A model generated the notes under the pieces. It was given only the letters and a program-made list of their open reading frames with translations, made no database searches and was not told the origin of the DNA. Positions 1 through 14,310 of a DNA stretch of 64,000 nt are shown here, one piece after another. The position numbers and the translations under genes were made by a program. Source of the stretch: Amaranthus tricolor (Eukaryota > Streptophyta > Magnoliopsida > Caryophyllales > Amaranthaceae); assembly GCF_026212465.1 (NCBI RefSeq), contig NC_080063.1:1242501-1306500 (forward strand), in the 5' to 3' direction. The stretch's first letter is position 1; each line of letters opens with the position of its first letter.

Positions 1-543
1 GAATGAACGATGAAGAATGAACAAGGATCAATGATCAATGAAGAATGAACAATGAAGAATGAACAAGGATCAACGATCAATGAAGAATGAACGATGAAGA
101 ATGAACAAGGATCAATGATCAATGAAGAATGAATGATGAATAATGAACAAGGATCAATGATCAATAAAGAATGAACGATGAAGAATGAACAAGGATCAAT
201 GATACATGAAGAATTAACGATGAAGAATGAACAAGAATCAACGATCATTGAAGAATGAACGATAAAGAATGAACAAGGATCATTGATCAATAATGAATGA
301 ACGATGAAGAATGAACAAGGATCAATGATCAATGAAGAATGAACGATGAATAACGAACAAGGATCAATGATCATTGAAGAATGAACGATGAAGAATGAAC
401 AAGGATCAATGATCAATGAAGAATGAACGATGAAGAAAGAACAAGGAGCATTGATCAATAATGAATGAACGATGAAGAATGAACAAGGATCAATGATCAA
501 TGAAGAATGAACGAAGAAGAATGAACAAGGATCAATGATCAAT

Positions 544-592
544 GAAGAATGAACTATGAAGAATGAAGAATGAACAAGGATCAATGATCAAT
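544..592 (+). repeat. 49-bp monomer with one extra heptamer
   Basis: The heptamers read gaagaat, gaactat, gaagaat, gaagaat, gaacaag, gatcaat, gatcaat, so one gaagaat has been added. This shifts the open minus frame by one base. The same 7-bp insertion marks each block A copy, for example near 3764, 6984, 8916 and 12136, and a sister form appears near 1839. Confidence 0.93.
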
Positions 593-1264
593 GAAGAATG
601 AACGATGAAGAATGAATAAGGATCAACGATCAATGAAGAATGAACGATGAAGAATGAACAAGGATCAATGATCAATGAAGAATGAACGATGAAGAAGGAA
701 CAAGGAGTATTGATCAATAATGAATCAACGATGAAGAATGAACAAGGATCAATGATCAATGAAGAATGAACGATGAAGAACGAACAAGGATCAATGATCA
801 AGGAAGAATGAACGATGAAGAATGATCAATGATTAATAATCAATCAAGAATGAACGATGAAGAATGAACAAGGATCATTGATCAATAATGAATGAATGAT
901 GAAGAACGAACAAGGATCAATGATCAATGAAGAATGAACGATGAAGAATGAACAAGTTTCAATGATCAATAAGGAATGAACGATGAAGAATGAACAAGGA
1001 TTAATGATCAATGAAGAATGAACGATGAAGAATGAACAAGGATAATTGATTAATGAACAATGAACGATGAAGAATGAAGAAGGATCAATGATCATTGAAG
1101 AATGAACGATGAAGAATGAACAAGGATCAATGATTAATGAACAATGAACGATGAAGAATGAACAAGGATCAATGATAAATGAAGAATGAACGATGAAGAA
1201 TGAACAAGAATCAATACTCATTGAAGAATGAACGATGAAGAATGAACAAGGATCAATGATCAAT

Positions 1265-1292
1265 GAAGAATGAACAAGGATCAATGATCAAT
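1265..1292 (+). repeat. 28-bp short monomer (loss of two heptamers)
   Basis: The unit is gaagaat, gaacaag, gatcaat, gatcaat; the middle gaacgat and one gaagaat are missing. Such 14-bp losses recur once to several times per HOR, for example near 1265, 4485, 7705 and 9637. They are the main cause of frame changes on the minus strand. The window contains both the 28-bp and 42-bp versions of the same HOR position (33137 against 38310), so the 14-bp step is a real indel between sister copies. Confidence 0.93.
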
Positions 1293-3751
1293 GAAGAATG
1301 AACGATGAAGAAAGAACAAGGATTAATGATCAATAAAGAATGAACGATGAAGAATGAACAAGGATCAATGATCATTGAAGAATGAACGATGAAGAATGAA
1401 CAAGGATCAATGATCAATGAAGAATGAATGATGAATAACGAACAAGGTTCAATGATCATTGAAGAATGAACGATGAAGAATGAACAAGGATCAATGATCA
1501 ATGAAGAATGAACAATGAAGAATGAACAAGGATCAACGATCAATGAAGAATGAACGATGAAGAATGAACAAGGATCAATGATCAATGAAGAATGAATGAT
1601 GAATAATGAACAAGGATCAATGATCAATGAAGAATGAACGATGAAGAATGAACAAGGATCAATGATACATGAAGAATGAACGATGAAGAATGAACAAGAA
1701 TCAACGATCATTGAAGAATGAACGATAAAGAATGAACAAGGATCATTGATCAATAATGAATGAACGAAGAAGAATGAACAAGGATCAATGATCAATGAAC
1801 AATGAACGAAGAAGAATGAACAAGGATCAATGATCAATGAAGAATGAACGATGAAGAATGAAGAATGAACAAGGATCAATGATCAATGAAGAATGAACGA
1901 TGAAGAATGAACAAGGATCAACGATCAATGAAGAATGAACGATGAAGAATGAACAAGGATCAATGATCAATGAAGAATGAACGATGAAGAAAGAACAAGG
2001 AGCATTGATCAATAATGAATCAACGATGAAGAATGAACAAGGATCAATGATCAATGAAGAATGAACGATGAAGAACGAACAAGGATCAATGATCAAGGAA
2101 GAATGAAAGATGAAGAATGATCAATGATTAATAATCAATCAAGAATGAACGATGAAGAATGAACAAGGATCATTGATCAATAATGAATGAATGATGAAGA
2201 ACGAACAAGGATCAATGATCAATGAAGAATGAACGATGAAGAATGAACAAGTTTCAATGATCAATAAGGAATGAACGATGAAGAATGAACAAGGATAAAT
2301 GATCAATGAAGAATGAACGATGAAGAATGAACAAGGATAATTGATCAATGAACAATGAACGATGAAGAATGAAGAAGGATCAATGATCATTGAAGAATGA
2401 ACGATGAAGAATGAACAAGGATCAATGATTAATGAACAATGAACGATGAAGAATGAACAAGGATCAATGATAAATGAAGAATGAACGATGAAAAATGAAC
2501 AAGAATCAATACTCATTGAAGAATGAACGATGAAGAATGAACAAGGATCAATGATCAATGACGAATGAACAAGGATCAATGATCAATGAAGAATGAACGA
2601 TGAAGAAAGAACAAGGATTAATGATCAATAAAGAATGAACGATGAAGAATGAACAAGGATCAATGATCATTGAAGAATGAACGATGAAGAATGAACAAGG
2701 ATCAATAATCAATGAAGAATGAACAAGGATCAATGATCATTGAAGAATGAACGATGAAGAATGAACAAGAATCAATACTCATTGAAGAATGAACGATGAA
2801 GAATGAACAAGGATGAATGATCAATGAAGAATGAACAAGGATCAATGATCAATGAAGAATGAACGATGAAGAATGAACAAGGATTAATGATCAATAAAGA
2901 ATGAACGATGAAGAATGAACAAGGATCAATGATCATTGAAGAATGAACGATGAAGAATGAACAAGGATCAACAATCAATGAAGAATGAATAAGGATCAAT
3001 GATCGTTGAAGAATGAACGATGAAGAATGAACAAGGATCAATGATCAATGAATAATGAACGATGAAGAATGAACAAGGATCAATGATCAATGAAGAATGA
3101 ACGATGAATAATGAAAAGGGATCAATGATCAATGAAGAATGAACGATGAAGAATGAACAAGGATCAATGATCAATGAAGAATGAATGATGAATAACGAAC
3201 AAGGTTCAATGATCATTGAAGAATGAACGATGAAGAATGAACAAGGATCAATGATCAATGAAGAATGAACAATGAAGAATGAAAAAGGATCAACGATCAA
3301 TGAAGAATGAACGATGAAGAATGAACAAGGATCAATGATCAATGAAGAATGAATGATGAATAATGAACAAGGATCAATGATCAATAAAGAATGAACGATG
3401 AAGAATGAACAAGGATCAATGATACATGAAGAATGAACGATGAAGAATGAACAAGAATCAACGATCATTGAAGAATGAACGATAAAGAATGAACAAGGAT
3501 CATTGATCAATAATGAATGAACGATGAAGAATGAACAAGGATCAATGATCAATGAAGAATGAACGATGAATAACGAACAAGGATCAATGATCATTGAAGA
3601 ATGAACGATGAAGAATGAACAAGGATCAATGATCAATGAAGAATGAACGATGAAGAAAGAACAAGGAGCATTGATCAATAATGAATGAACGATGAAGAAT
3701 GAACAAGGATCAATGATCAATGAAGAATGAACGAAGAAGAATGAACAAGGA

Positions 3752-6700
3752 TCAATGATCAATGAAGAATGAACTATGAAGAATGAAGAATGAACAAGGA
3801 TCAATGATCAATGAAGAATGAACGATGAAGAATGAATAAGGATCAACGATCAATGAAGAATGAACGATGAAGAATGAACAAGGATCAATGATCAATGAAG
3901 AATGAACGATGAAGAAGGAACAAGGAGTATTGATCAATAATGAATCAACGATGAAGAATGAACAAGGATCAATGATCAATGAAGAATGAACGATGAAGAA
4001 CGAACAAGGATCAATGATCAAGGAAGAATGAACGATGAAGAATGATCAATGATTAATAATCAATCAAGAATGAACGATGAAGAATGAACAAGGATCATTG
4101 ATCAATAATGAATGAATGATGAAGAACGAACAAGGATCAATGATCAATGAAGAATGAACGATGAAGAATGAACAAGTTTCAATGATCAATAAGGAATGAA
4201 CGATGAAGAATGAACAAGGATTAATGATCAATGAAGAATGAACGATGAAGAATGAACAAGGATAATTGATTAATGAACAATGAACGATGAAGAATGAAGA
4301 AGGATCAATGATCATTGAAGAATGAACGATGAAGAATGAACAAGGATCAATGATTAATGAACAATGAACGATGAAGAATGAACAAGGATCAATGATAAAT
4401 GAAGAATGAACGATGAAGAATGAACAAGAATCAATACTCATTGAAGAATGAACGATGAAGAATGAACAAGGATCAATGATCAATGAAGAATGAACAAGGA
4501 TCAATGATCAATGAAGAATGAACGATGAAGAAAGAACAAGGATTAATGATCAATAAAGAATGAACGATGAAGAATGAACAAGGATCAATGATCATTGAAG
4601 AATGAACGATGAAGAATGAACAAGGATCAATGATCAATGAAGAATGAATGATGAATAACGAACAAGGTTCAATGATCATTGAAGAATGAACGATGAAGAA
4701 TGAACAAGGATCAATGATCAATGAAGAATGAACAATGAAGAATGAACAAGGATCAACGATCAATGAAGAATGAACGATGAAGAATGAACAAGGATCAATG
4801 ATCAATGAAGAATGAATGATGAATAATGAACAAGGATCAATGATCAATGAAGAATGAACGATGAAGAATGAACAAGGATCAATGATACATGAAGAATGAA
4901 CGATGAAGAATGAACAAGAATCAACGATCATTGAAGAATGAACGATAAAGAATGAACAAGGATCATTGATCAATAATGAATGAACGAAGAAGAATGAACA
5001 AGGATCAATGATCAATGAACAATGAACGAAGAAGAATGAACAAGGATCAATGATCAATGAAGAATGAACGATGAAGAATGAAGAATGAACAAGGATCAAT
5101 GATCAATGAAGAATGAACGATGAAGAATGAACAAGGATCAACGATCAATGAAGAATGAACGATGAAGAATGAACAAGGATCAATGATCAATGAAGAATGA
5201 ACGATGAAGAAAGAACAAGGAGCATTGATCAATAATGAATCAACGATGAAGAATGAACAAGGATCAATGATCAATGAAGAATGAACGATGAAGAACGAAC
5301 AAGGATCAATGATCAAGGAAGAATGAAAGATGAAGAATGATCAATGATTAATAATCAATCAAGAATGAACAATGAAGAATGAACAAGGATCATTGATCAA
5401 TAATGAATGAATGATGAAGAACGAACAAGGATCAATGATCAATGAAGAATGAACGATGAAGAATGAACAAGTTTCAATGATCAATAAGGAATGAACGATG
5501 AAGAATGAACAAGGATAAATGATCAATGAAGAATGAACGATGAAGAATGAACAAGGATAATTGATCAATGAACAATGAACGATGAAGAATGAAGAAGGAT
5601 CAATGATCATTGAAGAATGAACGATGAAGAATGAACAAGGATCAATGATTAATGAACAATGAACGATGAAGAATGAACAAGGATCAATGATAAATGAAGA
5701 ATGAAGGATGAAAAATGAACAAGAATCAATACTCATTGAAGAATGAACGATGAAGAATGAACAAGGATCAATGATCAATGACGAATGAACAAGGATCAAT
5801 GATCAATGAAGAATGAACGATGAAGAAAGAACAAGGATTAATGATCAATAAAGAATGAACGATGAAGAATGAACAAGGATCAATGATCATTGAAGAATGA
5901 ACGATGAAGAATGAACAAGGATCAATAATCAATGAAGAATGAACAAGGATCAATGATCATTGAAGAATGAACGATGAAGAATGAACAAGAATCAATACTC
6001 ATTGAAGAATGAACGATGAAGAATGAACAAGGATGAATGATCAATGAAGAATGAACAAGGATCAATGATCAATGAAGAATGAACGATGAAGAATGAACAA
6101 GGATTAATGATCAATAAAGAATGAACGATGAAGAATGAACAAGGATCAATGATCATTGAAGAATGAACGATGAAGAATGAACAAGGATCAACAATCAATG
6201 AAGAATGAATAAGGATCAATGATCGTTGAAGAATGAACGATGAAGAATGAACAAGGATCAATGATCAATGAATAATGAACGATGAAGAATGAACAAGGAT
6301 CAATGATCAATGAAGAATGAACGATGAATAATGAAAAGGGATCAATGATCAATGAAGAATGAACGATGAAGAATGAACAAGGATCAATGATCAATGAAGA
6401 ATGAATGATGAATAACGAACAAGGTTCAATGATCATTGAAGAATGAACGATGAAGAATGAACAAGGATCAATGATCAATGAAGAATGAACAATGAAGAAT
6501 GAAAAAGGATCAACGATCAATGAAGAATGAACGATGAAGAATGAACAAGGATCAATGATCAATGAAGAATGAATGATGAATAATGAACAAGGATCAATGA
6601 TCAATAAAGAATGAACGATGAAGAATGAACAAGGATCAATGATACATGAAGAATGAACGATGAAGAATGAACAAGAATCAACGATCATTGAAGAATGAAC

Positions 6701-6971
6701 GATAAAGAATGAACAAGGATCATTGATCAATAATGAATGAACGATGAAGAATGAACAAGGATCAATGATCAATGAAGAATGAACGATGAATAACGAACAA
6801 GGATCAATGATCATTGAAGAATGAACGATGAAGAATGAACAAGGATCAATGATCAATGAAGAATGAACGATGAAGAAAGAACAAGGAGCATTGATCAATA
6901 ATGAATGAACGATGAAGAATGAACAAGGATCAATGATCAATGAAGAATGAACGAAGAAGAATGAACAAGGA
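3752..6971. repeat. Block A HOR copy 2 (3,220 bp)
   Basis: This copy is full length and nearly identical to 532-3751, with no net length change. Private differences are few; one example is gaaggatg near 5704 where copy 1 has gaacgatg near 2484. It carries the FFVHCS-type variant in the minus-frame translation near 4.5 kb that is shared with the copies at 532 and 8904. Confidence 0.88.
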
Positions 6972-8903
6972 TCAATGATCAATGAAGAATGAACTATGAA
7001 GAATGAAGAATGAACAAGGATCAATGATCAATGAAGAATGAACGATGAAGAATGAATAAGGATCAACGATCAATGAAGAATGAACGATGAAGAATGAACA
7101 AGGATCAATGATCAATGAAGAATGAACGATGAAGAAGGAACAAGGAGTATTGATCAATAATGAATCAACGATGAAGAATGAACAAGGATCAATTATCAAT
7201 GAAGAATGAACGATGAAGAACGAACAAGGATCAATGATCAAGGAAGAATGAACGATGAAGAATGATCAATGATTAATAATCAATCAAGAATGAACGATGA
7301 AGAATGAACAAGGATCATTGATCAATAATGAATGAATGATGAAGAACGAACAAGGATCAATGATCAATGAAGAATGAACGATGAAGAATGAACAAGTTTC
7401 AATGATCAATAAGGAATGAACGATGAAGAATGAACAAGGATTAATGATCAATGAAGAATGAACGATGAAGAATGAACAAGGATAATTGATTAATGAACAA
7501 TGAACGATGAAGAATGAAGAAGGATCAATGATCATTGAAGAATGAACGATGAAGAATGAACAAGGATCAATGATTAATGAACAATGAACGATGAAGAATG
7601 AACAAGGATCAATGATAAATGAAGAATGAACGATGAAGAATGAACAAGAATCAATACTCATTGAAGAATGAACGATGAAGAATGAACAAGGATCAATGAT
7701 CAATGAAGAATGAACAAGGATCAATGATCAATGAAGAATGAACGATGAAGAAAGAACAAGGATTAATGATCAATAAAGAATGAACGATGAAGAATGAACA
7801 AGGATCAATGATCATTGAACAATGAACGATGAAGAATGAACAAGGATCAATGATCAATGAAGAATGAATGATGAATAACGAACAAGGTTCAATGATCATT
7901 GAAGAATGAACGATGAAGAATGAACAAGGATCAATGATCAATGAAGAATGAACAATGAAGAATGAACAAGGATCAACGATCAATGAAGAATGAACGATGA
8001 AGAATGAACAAGGATCAATGATCAATGAAGAATGAATGATGAATAATGAACAAGGATCAATGATCAATGAAGAATGAACGATGAAGAATGAACAAGGATC
8101 AATGATACATGAAGAATGAACGATGAAGAATGAACAAGAATCAACGATCATTGAAGAATGAACGATAAAGAATGAACAAGGATCATTGATCAATAATGAA
8201 TGAACGAAGAAGAATGAACAAGGATCAATGATCAATGAAGAATGAAGGAAGAAGAATGAACAAGGATCAATGATCAATGAAGAATGAACGATGAAGAATG
8301 AAGAATGAACAAGGATCAATGATCAATGAAGAATGAACGATGAAGAATGAACAAGGATCAACAATCAATGAAGAATGAACGATGAAGAATGAACAAGGAT
8401 CAATGATCAATGAAGAATGAACGATGAAGAATGATCAATGATTAATAATCAATCAAGAATGAACGATGAAGAATGAACAAGGATCATTGATCAATAATGA
8501 ATGAATGATGAAGAACGAACAAGGATCAATGATTGATGAAGAATGAACGATGAAGAATGAACAAGTTTCAATGATCAATAAGGAATGAACGATCAAGAAT
8601 GAACAAGGATAAATGATCAATGAAGAATGAACGATGAAGAATGAACAAGGATAATTGATCAATGAACAATGAACGATGAAGAATGAAGAAGGATCAATGA
8701 TCATTGAAGAATAAACGATGAAGAATTAACAAGGATCAATGATTAATGAACAATGAACGATGAAGAATGGACAAGGATCAATGATAAATGAAGAATGAAC
8801 GATGAAGAATGAACAAGAATCAATACTCATTGAAGAATGAACGATGAAGAATGAACAAGGATCAATGATCAATGAAGAATGAACGAAGAAGAATGAACAA
8901 GGA
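6972..8903. repeat. Block A HOR copy 3, shortened to 1,932 bp
   Basis: This copy is 1,288 bp shorter than its neighbours. Comparing landmarks, I place one loss of 126 bp (exactly three monomers) near 8420 and a second of 1,162 bp (166 heptamers) near 8870. After the second loss the sequence rejoins the start of the next copy in register. It shares private variants with the copy at 12124: aattatcaat near 7191 and 12343, and the FFLHSS-type minus-frame variant near 7.7-8.3 kb and 12.8-13.5 kb. It is therefore a sister of that copy rather than of the adjacent ones. Confidence 0.85.
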
Positions 8904-11900
8904 TCAATGATCAATGAAGAATGAACTATGAAGAATGAAGAATGAACAAGGATCAATGATCAATGAAGAATGAACGATGAAGAATGAATAAGGATCAACG
9001 ATCAATGAAGAATGAACGATGAAGAATGAACAAGGATCAATGATCAATGAAGAATGAACGATGAAGAAGGAACAAGGAGTATTGATCAATAATGAATCAA
9101 CGATGAAGAATGAACAAGGATCAATGATCAATGAAGAATGAACGATGAAGAACGAACAAGGATCAATGATCAAGGAAGAATGAACGATGAAGAATGATCA
9201 ATGATTAATAATCAATCAAGAATGAACGATGAAGAATGAACAAGGATCATTGATCAATAATGAATGAATGATGAAGAACGAACAAGGATCAATGATCAAT
9301 GAAGAATGAACGATGAAGAATGAACAAGTTTCAATGATCAATAAGGAATGAACGATGAAGAATGAACAAGGATTAATGATCAATGAAGAATGAACGATGA
9401 AGAATGAACAAGGATAATTGATTAATGAACAATGAACGATGAAGAATGAAGAAGGATCAATGATCATTGAAGAATGAACGATGAAGAATGAACAAGGATC
9501 AATGATTAATGAACAATGAACGATGAAGAATGAACAAGGATCAATGATAAATGAAGAATGAACGATGAAGAATGAACAAGAATCAAGACTCATTGAAGAA
9601 TGAACGATGAAGAATGAACAAGGATCAATGATCAATGAAGAATGAACAAGGATCAATGATCAATGAAGAATGAACGATGAAGAAAGAACAAGGATTAATG
9701 ATCAATAAAGAATGAACGATGAAGAATGAACAAGGATCAATGATCATTGAAGAATGAACGATGAAGAATGAACAAGGATCAATGATCAATGAAGAATGAA
9801 TGATGAATAACGAACAAGGTTCAATGATCATTGAAGAATGAACGATGAAGAATGAACAAGGATCAATGATCAATGAAGAATGAACAATGAAGAATGAACA
9901 AGGATCAACGATCAATGAAGAATGAACGATGAAGAATGAACAAGGATCAATGATCAATGAAGAATGAATGATGAATAATGAACAAGGATCAATGATCAAT
10001 GAAGAATGAACGATGAAGAATGAACAAGGATCAATGATACATGAAGAATGAACGATGAAGAATGAACAAGAATCAACGATCATTGAAGAATGAACGATAA
10101 AGAATGAACAAGGATCATTGATCAATAATGAATGAACGAAGAAGAATGAACAAGGATCAATGATCAATGAACAATGAACGAAGAAGAATGAACAAGGATC
10201 AATGATCAATGAAGAATGAACGATGAAGAATGAAGAATGAACAAGGATCAATGATCAAGGAAGAATGAACGATGAAGAATGAACAAGGATCAACGATCAA
10301 TGAAGAATGAACGATGAAGAATGAACAAGGATCAATGATCAATGAAGAATGAACGATGAAGAAAGAACAAGGAGCATTGATCAATAATGAATCAACGATG
10401 AAGAATGAACAAGGATCAATGATCAATGAAGAATGAACGATGAAGAACGAACAAGGATCAATGATCAAGGAAGAATGAAAGATGAAGAATGATCAATGAT
10501 TAATAATCAATCAAGAATGAACGATGAAGAATGAACAAGGATCATTGATCAATAATGAATGAATGATGAAGAACGAACAAGGATCAATGATCAATGAAGA
10601 ATGAACGATGAAGAATGAACAAGTTTCAATGATCAATAAGGAATGAACGATGAAGAATGAACAAGGATAAATGATCAATGAAGAATGAACGATGAAGAAT
10701 GAACAAGGATAATTGATCAATGAACAATGAACGATGAAGAATGAAGAAGGATCAATGATCATTGAAGAATGAACGATGAAGAATGAACAAGGATCAATGA
10801 TTAATGAACAATGAACGATGAAGAATGAACAAGGATCAATGATAAATGAAGAATGAACGATGAAAAATGAACAAGAATCAATACTCATTGAAGAATGAAC
10901 GATGAAGAATGAACAAGGATCAATGATCAATGACGAATGAACAAGGATCAATGATCAATGAAGAATGAACGATGAAGAAAGAACAAGGATTAATGATCAA
11001 TAAAGAATGAACGATGAAGAATGAACAAGGATCAATGATCATTGAAGAATGAACGATGAAGAATGAACAAGGATCAATAATCAATGAAGAATGAACAAGG
11101 ATCAATGATCATTGAAGAATGAACGATGAAGAATGAACAAGAATCAATACTCATTGAAGAATGAACGATGAAGAATGAACAAGGATGAATGATCAATGAA
11201 GAATGAACAAGGATCAATGATCAATGAAGAATGAACGATGAAGAATGAACAAGGATTAATGATCAATAAAGAATGAACGATGAAGAATGAACAAGGATCA
11301 ATGATCATTGAAGAATGAACGATGAAGAATGAACAAGGATCAACAATCAATGAAGAATGAATAAGGATCAATGATCGTTGAAGAATGAACGATGAAGAAT
11401 GAACAAGGATCAATGATCAATGAATAATGAACGATGAAGAATGAACAAGGATCAATGATCAATGAAGAATGAACGATGAATAATGAAAAGGGATCAATGA
11501 TCAATGAAGAATGAACGATGAAGAATGAACAAGGATCAATGATCAATGAAGAATGAATGATGAATAACGAACAAGGTTCAATGATCATTGAAGAATGAAC
11601 GATGAAGAATGAACAAGGATCAATGATCAATGAAGAATGAACAATGAAGAATGAAAAAGGATCAACGATCAATGAAGAATGAACAATGAAGAATGAACAA
11701 GGATCAATGATCAATGAAGAATGAATGATGAATAATGAACAAGGATCAATGATCAATAAAGAATGAACGATGAAGAATGAACAAGGATCAATGATACATG
11801 AAGAATGAACGATGAAGAATGAACAAGAATCAACGATCATTGAAGAATGAACGATAAAGAATGAACAAGGATCATTGATCAATAATGAATGAACGATGAA

Positions 11901-12123
11901 GAATGAACAAGGATCAATGATCAATGAAGAATGAACGATGAATAACGAACAAGGATCAATGATCATTGAAGAATGAACGATGAAGAATGAACAAGGATCA
12001 ATGATCAATGAAGAATGAACGATGAAGAAAGAACAAGGAGCATTGATCAATAATGAATGAACGATGAAGAATGAACAAGGATCAATGATCAATGAAGAAT
12101 GAACGAAGAAGAATGAACAAGGA
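8904..12123. repeat. Block A HOR copy 4 (3,220 bp)
   Basis: A full-length copy, colinear with 532-3751 and 3752-6971. It carries the majority variants, including the FFVHCS-type monomer near 9.7 kb, and does not carry the private variants shared by copies 3 and 5. A small difference is aatcaagactc near 9590 where the other copies have aatcaatactc. Confidence 0.87.
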
Positions 12124-14310
12124 TCAATGATCAATGAAGAATGAACTATGAAGAATGAAGAATGAACAAGGATCAATGATCAATGAAGAATGAACGATGA
12201 AGAATGAATAAGGATCAACGATCAATGAAGAATGAACGATGAAGAATGAACAAGCATCAATGATCAATGAAGAATGAACGATGAAGAAGGAACAAGGAGT
12301 ATTGATCAATAATGAATCAACGATGAAGAATGAACAAGGATCAATTATCAATGAAGAATGAACGATGAAGAACGAACAAGGATCAATGATCAAGGAAGAA
12401 TGAACGATGAAGAATGATCAATGATTAATAATCAATCAAGAATGAACGATGAAGAATGAACAAGGATCATTGATCAATAATGAATGAATGATGAAGAACG
12501 AACAAGGATCAATGATCAATGAAGAATGAACGATGAAGAATGAACAAGTTTCAATGATCAATAAGGAATGAACGATGAAGAATGAACAAGGATTAATGAT
12601 CAATGAAGAATGAACGATGAAGAATGAACAAGGATAATTGATTAATGAACAATGAACGATGAAGAATGAAGAAGGATCAATGATCATTGAAGAATGAACG
12701 ATGAAGAATGAACAAGGATCAATGATTAATGAACAATGAACGATGAAGAATGAACAAGGATCAATGATAAATGAAGAATGAACGATGAAGAATGAACAAG
12801 AATGAATACTCATTGAAGAATGAACGATGAAGAATGAACAAGGATCAATGATCAATGAAGAATGAACAAGGATCAATGATCAATGAAGAATGAACGATGA
12901 AGAAAGAACAAGGATTAATGATCAATAAAGAATGAACGATGAAGAATGAACAAGGATCAATGATCATTGAACAATGAACGATGAAGAATGAACAAGGATC
13001 AATGATCAATGAAGAATGAATGATGAATAACGAACAAGGTTCAATGATCATTGAAGAATGAACGATGAAGAATGAACAAGGATCAATGATCAATGAAGAA
13101 TGAACAATGAAGAATGAACAAGGATCAACGATCAATGAAGAATGAACGATGAAGAATGAACAAGGATCAATGATCAATGAAGAATGAATGATGAATAATG
13201 AACAAGGATCAATGATCAATGAAGAATGAACGATGAAGAATGAACAAGGATCAATGATACATGAAGAATGAACGATGAAGAATGAACAAGAATCAACGAT
13301 CATTGAAGAATGAACGATAAAGAATGAACAAGGATCATTGATCAATAATGAATGAACGAAGAAGAATGAACAAGGATCAATGATCAATGAAGAATGAAGG
13401 AAGAAGAATGAACAAGGATCAATGATCAATGAAGAATGAACGATGAAGAATGAAGAATGAACAAGGATCAATGATCAATGAAGAATGAACGATGAAGAAT
13501 GAACAAGGATCAACAATCAATGAAGAATGAACGATGAAGAATGAACAAGGATCAATGATCAATGAAGAATGAACGATGAAGAAAGAACAAGGAGCATTGA
13601 TCAATAATGAATCAACGATGAAGAATGAACAAGGATCAATGATCAATGAAGAATGAACGATGAAGAACGAACAAGGATCAATGATCAAGGAAGAATGAAC
13701 GATGAAGAATGATCAATGATTAATAATCAATCAAGAATGAACGATGAAGAATGAACAAGGATCATTGATCAATAATGAATGAATGATGAAGAACGAACAA
13801 GGATCAATGATTGATGAAGAATGAACGATGAAGAATGAACAAGTTTCAATGATCAATAAGGAATGAACGATCAAGAATGAACAAGGATAAATGATCAATG
13901 AAGAATGAACGATGAAGAATGAACAAGGATAATTGATCAATGAACAATGAACGATGAAGAATGAAGAAGGATCAATGATCATTGAAGAATGAACGATGAA
14001 GAATTAACAAGGATCAATGATTAATGAACAATGAACGATGAAGAATGGACAAGGATCAATGATAAATGAAGAATGAACGATGAAGAATGAACAAGAATCA
14101 ATACTCATTGAAGAATGAACGATGAAGAATGAACAAGGATCAATGATCAATGAAGAATGAACAAGGATCAATGATCAATGAAGAATGAACGATCAAGAAA
14201 GAACAAGGATTAATGATCAATAAAGAATGAACGATGAAGAATGAACAAGGATCAATGATCATTGAAGAATGAACGATGAAGAATGAACAAGGATCAATAA
14301 TCAATGAAGA
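12124..14310. repeat. Block A HOR copy 5, partial, passing into the next family
   Basis: This copy follows the 3,220-bp template for about 2.2 kb and then loses one 42-bp monomer near 14310. There it passes into a related family marked by a TATATAATAA variant at about 14437-14446. From about 13673 it is also colinear with 24948 onward. It shares private variants with the shortened copy at 6972, giving a 5,152-bp (1,932 + 3,220) spacing between sisters. Confidence 0.82.

Larger units (their letters stand above)
532..3751. repeat. Block A HOR copy 1 (3,220 bp)
   Basis: This is a full-length copy, colinear with 3752-6971 and 8904-12123. It contains a 49-bp monomer at 544-592 (one extra gaagaat) and a 28-bp short unit at 1265-1292 that lacks 14 bp. 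It also has a diverged patch near 2805-2835 (aaggatgaatgatc) and a compact aaaaggg variant near 3113. Stops in the open minus frame fall at the same relative places in each copy. Confidence 0.88.
1..14310. repeat. HOR block A, 3,220-bp period
   Basis: The same ordered series of variant monomers recurs every 3,220 bp (460 heptamers). The landmark with the 7-bp insertion at 544-592 returns near 3764, 6984, 8916 and 12136. Using the phase starting at 532, copies lie at 532-3751, 3752-6971, 6972-8903 (shortened), 8904-12123 and 12124 to about 14310 (partial), with 1-531 the tail of a preceding copy matching 3221-3751. Copies differ by rare single-base changes, for example gaattaac near 211 against gaatgaac near 3431. 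Inside each copy a second offset of 1,295 bp pairs the segments starting at 532 and 1827, and at 844 and 2139, so the 3.2-kb unit arose from a smaller duplicated unit. Exact block ends are uncertain by tens of bases. Confidence 0.92.
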
